The notes under the pieces were generated by a model. That model did not search any database, was not told the origin of the DNA, and saw nothing but the letters and a program-made list of their open reading frames with translations. Positions 58,746 to 64,000 of a DNA stretch of 64,000 nt are shown here, one piece after another. Position 1 is the first letter of the stretch, and every line of letters starts with the position of its first letter. This stretch comes from Collinsella aerofaciens (lineage in GTDB: Bacteria > Actinomycetota > Coriobacteriia > Coriobacteriales > Coriobacteriaceae): contig NZ_JAQLFJ010000005.1 of the NCBI RefSeq assembly GCF_028206795.1, positions 62,001-126,000 on the forward strand. Direction: 5' to 3'. A program made the position numbers and the translations under genes.

Positions 58746-59621
58746 GTGTCGTGGGTTACAGCAGCATTTGCATCAGCTTTCTTTGCCGGCATCACATCCA
58801 TTTTGGCCAAATGCGGCATCAGGCACACCGACTCCGACGTTGCAACCGCCATCCGTACTTGCGTGGTGCTCGTATTTGCCTGGGCAATGGCGGGCATTTC
58901 TGGATCCATCGGAGCAATCGGCGCCATTCCCGCCAAAGCCTGGCTATTCCTCACCCTCTCGGGACTCGCCACCGGCGCCTCGTGGATCTGTTACTTTAAG
59001 GCGCTCAGCATCGGAGACGTCAACAAGGTTGTACCCGTCGACAAGATGAGCACCGTGCTCGCCGTGCTGATCGCCATAGTGCTTTTTGGTGAGACAGGCA
59101 ACCTGGCGGTCAAGCTCGTGGGAACCGCAGTTATCACGCTCGGCACGTTTTTGATGATCGAGAAAAAGCAGTCCGTCGGCGCAGAGCAAAAGCAAGACCG
59201 AGCCTGGCTCGCTTACGCCCTCGGCGCCGCCGTGTTCGCGGCACTCACCTCCGTCCTCGCCAAGATCGGCATCGAAGGTGTCGAGTCAAACCTGGCCACG
59301 GCAATCCGCACCTGTGTGGTACTTGTTATGGCATGGGCAATCGTGGCTGCCAAGGGAAAGCTGGAGCAGGTCGCGCGCATTGACCCGCGCGAACTCGCAT
59401 TTCTTGCGGCATCGGGCATTGCGACCGGCGCGTCGTGGCTGCTGTACTACTACGCCATCGCTGCAGGCCAGGTGTGCGTCGTCGTGCAAATCGACAAACT
59501 ATCGATTGTCGTATCGGTGCTGTTCGCACGACTGGCCTTCAACGAAAAGCTGTCGCATCGAAGCGCCATCGGCCTTTTCCTCATCGTGCTGGGCACCGCC
59601 GCGCTCGCGATTTGGAAGTAG
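58746..59621 (+). CDS. EamA-family (DMT) transporter with two near-identical halves
   Basis: A 291-aa, ten-helix transporter. The halves are strikingly alike: FAGITSILAKCGI against FAALTSVLAKIGI, VATAIRTCVVLVFAWAM against LATAIRTCVVLVMAWAI, and LSGLATGASWICYFKAL against ASGIATGASWLLYYYAI. It shows recent or constrained internal duplication. GTG at 58746 has AGGAGG about 10 nt upstream. Substrate unknown. Confidence 0.88.
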   Translation: MSWVTAAFASAFFAGITSILAKCGIRHTDSDVATAIRTCVVLVFAWAMAGISGSIGAIGAIPAKAWLFLTLSGLATGASWICYFKALSIGDVNKVVPVDKMSTVLAVLIAIVLFGETGNLAVKLVGTAVITLGTFLMIEKKQSVGAEQKQDRAWLAYALGAAVFAALTSVLAKIGIEGVESNLATAIRTCVVLVMAWAIVAAKGKLEQVARIDPRELAFLAASGIATGASWLLYYYAIAAGQVCVVVQIDKLSIVVSVLFARLAFNEKLSHRSAIGLFLIVLGTAALAIWK

Positions 59622-59715
59622 CGTCGGTGCCAGGCGAGATTCAGTCCACCCGCAAATCCGTGACACAGCGCCCACACCGGGCTTGAGATGTTTGTATTGA
59701 CCGTGTGCTGCCGTG

Positions 59716-61020
59716 CTACTTGCGCAGCGGCTTGGGCAGCGGAATGCCGGCGGCGATAACGGCGGCGATGATCATACAGACGATACCCTTGAGCGGGAAG
59801 CACATGAGCAGCAGGCCCACGACCATGACGGGCTGGCGCATGACGGCACCCATCGTCGATGCCGTGCAGACGGCGACGCAGAAGACCGGATCGGCGCCGG
59901 TGAGGATGGCAAGACCATAGCCCAGGCTCACGCCCGAGAAGATGACGGGGAAGAAGTGGCCGCCGCGCCAGCCCATGTTGATAAGGGCAGGGGTCAGCAT
60001 GGCCTTGACAAGACCGGTTGCAATAAGCACGCCGGCGGGGATGGCCATATAGGTCTCCATGAGCACATCGGCCTGCGTCTCGCCGGCAAACATGGTGTAG
60101 GGCAGGACCGTGCCGCAGATGGCGAGTGCCAGGCCGGCCAGCATGGCCTTGACGACCGGGCGCTCCCCTATGGCGTGGGCCAATGCCTCGCTCGCGTGCT
60201 CCGAGACAAAGTACAGCCAGCCACAGACGGTACCGGCGAGAGACAGGGGGATAAGCCAGGCAAGCTCGAGGTTACCCACCTGGGCAGCCTCGAACCTCGG
60301 CATGCCCATGCCGCCACCCATAAGCTGGCCGAGCAGCAGATAGGTGCCCAGGCCGCCGGCAATCGCGATGCCGTAGACCACGGTCTTTTGCGCCTTGGGC
60401 AGCTTGATGGTGATTTCATCGGACGCTGAGTCCTCATCGTCGTTGTCGCCCTGGCCGTCGGCACTACCGGCAAGCGGCGCCACAAAGCCAAATACGGGCG
60501 CGGTGAAGAGCGCCGTCAGGGCAGCCTGGGTGCCCAGCAGCGTGAGCTCCCTAAACTCGGCTCCAAAGCGACGCATGCGATCGCCGACCCAGCTGCACAG
60601 CCCCGCGATGACGCCGGTCAGTCCGGCTTCCGGTCCAATGCTTCCGCCAAACAGCAGCGGCAGCAATGCCGCGAGCGAAAGCTTGCCCAGGTTGTCGTAC
60701 GGGTAGCGACCGTCTTGTTTAACCTTGGCCATCACCTGGTTGAGGTCATCGGTCTTGGTGCCCGTCATCTTTTCGTACAGGCCGATCAGCAGGCCGCCCA
60801 GCAGGCAGACGAAAAACGGATACGGCAAAAAACCGAACGGACCGCTCGCGAGCTCGGGCGAAGCGACGCCCAGCATATGCGGGATCTCGGTCCATAGATA
60901 GTCGATACCGTGCTCCATCGCAAAGAAAAACAGCCAGACCGCGGCGCCTGCAAACGCACCGGTCACGGCCACGCTCACTAAAAACAGCGCACGGTTTTTG
61001 GGTTTTGCAAGGTTGTCCAT
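59716..61020 (-). CDS. ClC-family chloride channel/transporter
   Basis: A 434-aa membrane protein. LLFGGSIGPEAGLTGVIAGL carries the gating-region motif GxxGPE, and NMGWRGGHFFPVIFSGVSLG corresponds to the second conserved anion site. A hydrophilic acidic loop (QGDNDDEDSASDEITIKL) splits the helix bundle. It probably exchanges chloride for protons or conducts an anion; acid tolerance is one known role. No fluoride riboswitch is seen upstream. Confidence 0.88.
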   Translation of the reverse strand: MDNLAKPKNRALFLVSVAVTGAFAGAAVWLFFFAMEHGIDYLWTEIPHMLGVASPELASGPFGFLPYPFFVCLLGGLLIGLYEKMTGTKTDDLNQVMAKVKQDGRYPYDNLGKLSLAALLPLLFGGSIGPEAGLTGVIAGLCSWVGDRMRRFGAEFRELTLLGTQAALTALFTAPVFGFVAPLAGSADGQGDNDDEDSASDEITIKLPKAQKTVVYGIAIAGGLGTYLLLGQLMGGGMGMPRFEAAQVGNLELAWLIPLSLAGTVCGWLYFVSEHASEALAHAIGERPVVKAMLAGLALAICGTVLPYTMFAGETQADVLMETYMAIPAGVLIATGLVKAMLTPALINMGWRGGHFFPVIFSGVSLGYGLAILTGADPVFCVAVCTASTMGAVMRQPVMVVGLLLMCFPLKGIVCMIIAAVIAAGIPLPKPLRK

Positions 61021-61146
61021 CGGGACCTCCCGTGGTCAAAATCGACAAAGATACGTTTTATTGTAGGACGGGCAGGGCGTGGGCGGGCCAACCATCTACG
61101 CCGCGAACAGCACCGTTGGGTGCCGCACGTGCGATGGGCCCAAGGC

Positions 61147-61680
61147 TCAGTTGCCGATAATCGATGCGATCTCGTCCAGGTCATCGGCAAAGTAGATGCC
61201 CTGCTGGCGCTGCGGGCTCGATAGGCCCTTGCCGATCATGTGCTCGAGCAGCGACTTGAGATCGTTGTAGTAACCGTCCAAGTTGTACAGGATGCACGGC
61301 GCGCTCAGATGCCCCAACGACACGGCCGACATGACCTCAGCGATCTCCTCGAGCGTGCCCGTGCCGCCCGGAAAGGCAATGAACGCATCGCCAAGCTCGA
61401 TCATCTTGGCCTTGCGCTCGGCCATGTCGCTCGCCACGATCAGGTCGTCGATACCATCGTGCTGAAACTCGGCCTCAATAAAAAAGCTTGGCTCCACGCC
61501 GGTCACATGCCCGCCGGCATCGAGCACGCTATCGGCGAGCGCACCCATCAGGCCCGATTTGGACCCGCCGTATACCAGCACGTGCCCGTTGGAGCCAATC
61601 CAGTTGCCCAGCTCTTGCACCGCAGGCAGAAACGCCGGGTCGTTACCGACGCTGGCGCCCAGGTATACCGTGATATTCAT
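61147..61680 (-). CDS. LOG-family protein (nucleoside 5'-monophosphate phosphoribohydrolase-like)
   Basis: A 177-aa Rossmann-fold protein. The N-terminus MNITVYLGASVGNDPAFL, LVYGGSKSGLMGALADSVLD, MAERKAKMIELGDAFIAFPG and GGTGTLEEIAEV make the LOG/TIGR00730 signature with the catalytic Glu. Members cleave purine nucleotides to release the base. ATG 61680 has AGGGGGA upstream; TTG 61686 is also in frame. Confidence 0.93.
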   Translation of the reverse strand: MNITVYLGASVGNDPAFLPAVQELGNWIGSNGHVLVYGGSKSGLMGALADSVLDAGGHVTGVEPSFFIEAEFQHDGIDDLIVASDMAERKAKMIELGDAFIAFPGGTGTLEEIAEVMSAVSLGHLSAPCILYNLDGYYNDLKSLLEHMIGKGLSSPQRQQGIYFADDLDEIASIIGN

Positions 61681-61716
61681 ATTCAATCCCCCTCGTCGTG
61701 ACGCGCGGCGCCCGTT

Positions 61717-62142
61717 CTAGCGTTGGCGTCGGCGATATTCGCGCACACGGCGCGATAGGTCGGCAAGCTCGTCACGATCGAGCTCTTCCAAATGCTCCAG
61801 ATCATCCATAAAGCACGCCATGGTGTCCTTTTGGCGCATCTTGATGAGCGTATTGCAGTAGCTCACCGCCACGCCCGTGAGCATGGCGATGTAGAAGATG
61901 CTGATGACGCTCAGGACAACGGTAATCGCGCGGGCAACCGGCGTTTCGGCCGGGATATCGCCAAAGCCGATCGTCGAGACCGTCTCAAAGCTAAACCACA
62001 GGCCATCGCCAAACGTAAGGGTCGTGGGCTCGGACAGCCAGACGGCCGTCGAGCACAGCAGATAGAAAACGAGAAACAGGCCCGTGATGTGCGCAAAGCC
62101 AGCCTGGCGCAGCACATCGGCAAGCGTCCTCAACTTGTTCAT
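61717..62142 (-). CDS. two-helix potassium channel
   Basis: A 141-aa channel subunit with an N-terminal helix (AHITGLFLVFYLLCSTAVWL), a pore loop with selectivity filter TVSTIGFGDIPAE, and a second helix (AITVVLSVISIFYIAMLTGV). A short charged, helical cytoplasmic tail follows (FMDDLEHLEELDRDELADLS). TIGFGD is a permitted K+-selective variant of TVGYGD. It is predicted to assemble as a tetramer. AAGGGG precedes the ATG at 62142; the longer frame to 62247 overlaps a repeat. Confidence 0.88.
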   Translation of the reverse strand: MNKLRTLADVLRQAGFAHITGLFLVFYLLCSTAVWLSEPTTLTFGDGLWFSFETVSTIGFGDIPAETPVARAITVVLSVISIFYIAMLTGVAVSYCNTLIKMRQKDTMACFMDDLEHLEELDRDELADLSRRVREYRRRQR

Positions 62143-62213
62143 CGCGACCCCTTTTCCCAGACGCCCCATCACATTCGCTCGGTATTGTCCCACGCCTCCC
62201 CCGCAAACGGAAC

Positions 62214-62269
62214 TAGTCATTGGGGACGTTCTTAAACGACTAGTCATTTAAGAACGTCCCCAATGACTA
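62214..62269. repeat. palindromic intergenic repeat, family A, intact copy
   Basis: The arms TAGTCATTGGGGACGTTCTT (with AAA) and its exact complement at 62247-62269 form a 23-bp perfect inverted repeat with a 10-nt loop. A degenerate copy is at 10251-10306. It lies between divergent genes, so it is not a simple terminator. Confidence 0.85.
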
Positions 62270-62355
62270 CCTAACCGTTTAGCGGTGCGGCGGCTGAGTG
62301 GGCAGGCTGGGCTGGTATCCTTATGTGATATTGTCTCGACTCGATAGGATTTCAT

Positions 62356-64000
62356 GTGAAACCTTCCACCGTCCTTCGTTTGACTCTATATCGCACCCTG
62401 GCCGTCGCGCTTACCGCACTCGCCGTACTGAGCGCCGCCATGCCCGCCCCTGCCTTTGCCGCCGACTCCGACCAGCAGGTCAAGACGGTCCGCGTTGGCT
62501 GGCTCGTCAACAACAAAGGCTTCCAGGAAGGCACGCCGGGCGAGCGCCTCTCGGGATGGGGCTACGAGTACCTCCAGACCCTCTCGTATTACACAAAGGG
62601 CTGGCAATACGAATACGTTAGCGGCACCTTCTCCGAGCTTATGGACATGCTCGAGGCGGGCGAAATCGACCTCATGCCCAACATCTCGTATTCGGCAGAG
62701 CGCGAGCAGAAGCTGCTCTTTTCCTCGAACCCCGAGGGCACTGAGCGCTACTACGTCTACGCCAGGCCCGATCGCGACGACCTTGCCAAAGGCGACCCCC
62801 AGGCGCTCCAAGGCCTTACCATCGGCTGCAACGCCGGCGTTATGCAAACTATCGTCGGCCAGCAGTGGCTCGCCGACGAAGGCGTTACCTGCACCTATAA
62901 AGAAATCGACACCGGCAGTGCCCTCTTTGAGGCGCTTGCAGACGGCGAGGTCGACGCCGTCATCATGAACGACACCATTTCGTCGCCCGATGCGTCACCC
63001 ATGTTCTACGTAGGCTCGAGCGACTACTATTTTGCCGTTCCCAAAAGCCGCCCTGACCTGATGAACGACATCAACGCCGCCATGGCGACCATCGCCCGCG
63101 ATAACCCGCGCTATAACGAGGAAGTCAAATCGAGTTACTCGACCCAAAACAGTGGCTCGTCATCGCTCACCGGCACCGAGACCACCTGGCTCAAAGAAAA
63201 CGGCAATACCATCACGCTCGGCTATCTTAAAAACCAACTTCCCTACTGTACGCAAAATGACGACGGCGAAATGGAAGGGTCGCTCGCCTCGCTTGCAACG
63301 ACGTTGCACGACAAGTTTGGCATTACGGTCAATACAATCGCACTCTCGAACAACAAGCAAATGATCAAAGCCCTTTCCAACGGAACCATCGATGTCGCCC
63401 TGCCGTTGTTTCGCGACTACTGGCTCGCCGAGCAGACTGGGGTCATCCAGTCAAACTCGATGGGAACGGTTTCGCTGACCGCCATTCACAGTGGCAAAAA
63501 CCTGAACAGCGACCTTAAGAACATCGCTTGTACAAAGAGCACAATCGTTAACCGTTTTGAGCTCGAAAGTCTCTTTCCGAACGCAACGGTAACCGAGTAT
63601 TCGAATGACGGCGAGGTGCTCAAAGCCCTCAATGAGGGGAAGGCACGTTGCATCATTGTCCCCAGCACGCGCCTGGAAACTCTCCGCGACATCTACGACA
63701 TCGAGGATTTCGAAACACAGGAACTCACCAACACGGCGCAACTATCGTGTTTAATTTCGCGCGGCAAGCCCGAGCTGCTGGGAATCATCAATAAGGGCAT
63801 CGTCAATGCAGGTGAATCGCTCTCTGCAAACAGCTATTTCCCCACATCGTACTCGGCGCAAGAATCGGATGCGTTCCGACTTCTCTACCGCAACCGCATC
63901 GTCATTGCGGCAGTCGTCATCTGCATTTTGCTCACCGGCATCGTCATCCTTGTCTGGTCGCTTTACCGCGCACAGGAGGAACGGCAGAAAGCCGATGCCG
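62356..64000 (+). CDS. membrane-anchored sensor with two solute-binding domains (3' end beyond window)
   Basis: An ORF read from GTG 62356 that stays open to the window end (548 codons), so it is partial. A signal peptide (LAVALTALAVLSAAMPAPAF, cut near AFA-ADS) leads to two SBP family 3 domains. The first is about 42-265 (VRVGWLVNNKGFQE, EAGEIDLMPNISYSAEREQK, GLTIGCNAGVMQTIV). The second is about 280-500 (ITLGYLKNQLPYC, NGTIDVALPLFRDYWLAE). A transmembrane helix (IVIAAVVICILLTGIVILVW) follows, then a basic helical start. This is the extracytoplasmic part of a transmembrane receptor; a GGDEF, EAL or histidine-kinase domain is expected next. TAGGAT lies about 7 nt upstream. Confidence 0.88.
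   Translation, partial: MKPSTVLRLTLYRTLAVALTALAVLSAAMPAPAFAADSDQQVKTVRVGWLVNNKGFQEGTPGERLSGWGYEYLQTLSYYTKGWQYEYVSGTFSELMDMLEAGEIDLMPNISYSAEREQKLLFSSNPEGTERYYVYARPDRDDLAKGDPQALQGLTIGCNAGVMQTIVGQQWLADEGVTCTYKEIDTGSALFEALADGEVDAVIMNDTISSPDASPMFYVGSSDYYFAVPKSRPDLMNDINAAMATIARDNPRYNEEVKSSYSTQNSGSSSLTGTETTWLKENGNTITLGYLKNQLPYCTQNDDGEMEGSLASLATTLHDKFGITVNTIALSNNKQMIKALSNGTIDVALPLFRDYWLAEQTGVIQSNSMGTVSLTAIHSGKNLNSDLKNIACTKSTIVNRFELESLFPNATVTEYSNDGEVLKALNEGKARCIIVPSTRLETLRDIYDIEDFETQELTNTAQLSCLISRGKPELLGIINKGIVNAGESLSANSYFPTSYSAQESDAFRLLYRNRIVIAAVVICILLTGIVILVWSLYRAQEERQKADA

Noticed and set aside
62386..62847. 153-aa minus-strand ORF near the right end
   Set aside because: It is antisense to the solute-binding sensor, whose signal peptide and SBP motifs are clear.

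Overview
The window looks like a chromosomal stretch of a gut Coriobacteriia genome, most likely Collinsella or a near relative. This is inferred from high GC, dense compact genes with strong AAGGAG-type ribosome binding sites, a bile salt hydrolase, a helix-turn-helix/AlaA-type aminotransferase fusion, an N-terminal-rubredoxin rubrerythrin, and families of short palindromic intergenic repeats. No rRNA, tRNA, insertion sequence, phage module or CRISPR array was seen.

Layout. 1-5.5 kb: BglG-type antiterminator, phosphoesterase, two tiny ORFs, an alcohol/aldehyde dehydrogenase operon behind a duplicated palindromic operator, and rubrerythrin. 5.5-7.1 kb: an endonuclease-like gene bounded by two direct copies of a 123-bp palindromic element whose ends carry stop codons in all three frames. 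7.1-10.2 kb: vitamin B6 synthesis (pdxR divergent from pdxST). 10.2-10.6 kb: several intergenic repeats and copy 1 of a structured RNA. 10.6-31 kb: RGG-rich protein, MFS exporter, two unusual deformylase-like proteins, HTH-aminotransferase fusion, LysR/EamA pair, Kup potassium uptake, bile salt hydrolase, two nucleobase permeases, MetE-like protein with a LysR regulator, HAD phosphatase, and a TPP-riboswitch operon (thiM, thiamine-binding protein, thiE). 31-36 kb: cyclic-di-GMP locus with a large GGDEF/PAS/EAL protein and a second GGDEF gene split by a C10 tract, which looks phase variable. 36-54.5 kb: FMN reductase, copy 2 of the structured RNA in front of an ArsC-like gene, COG0523 GTPase, trmL, a UvrA-like/AAA ATPase/TetM-like GTPase cluster, RNA methyltransferases, MATE pump, a second LysR/EamA pair, ung, SDR and a VUT-family transporter. 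54.6-64 kb: prfC, a regularly spaced array of six alternating repeats, a YtrA-type GntR-ABC operon with its operator, EamA transporter, ClC channel, LOG protein, potassium channel, and a truncated sensor with two solute-binding domains and a membrane anchor.

The strongest candidates for something undescribed are the structured RNA present in two covarying copies, the 123-bp elements around the endonuclease-like gene, the poly-C-interrupted GGDEF gene, and the six-unit alternating array next to prfC. Start sites were chosen from ribosome binding sites and family N-termini. Functions come from motifs read by eye; no database search was run.
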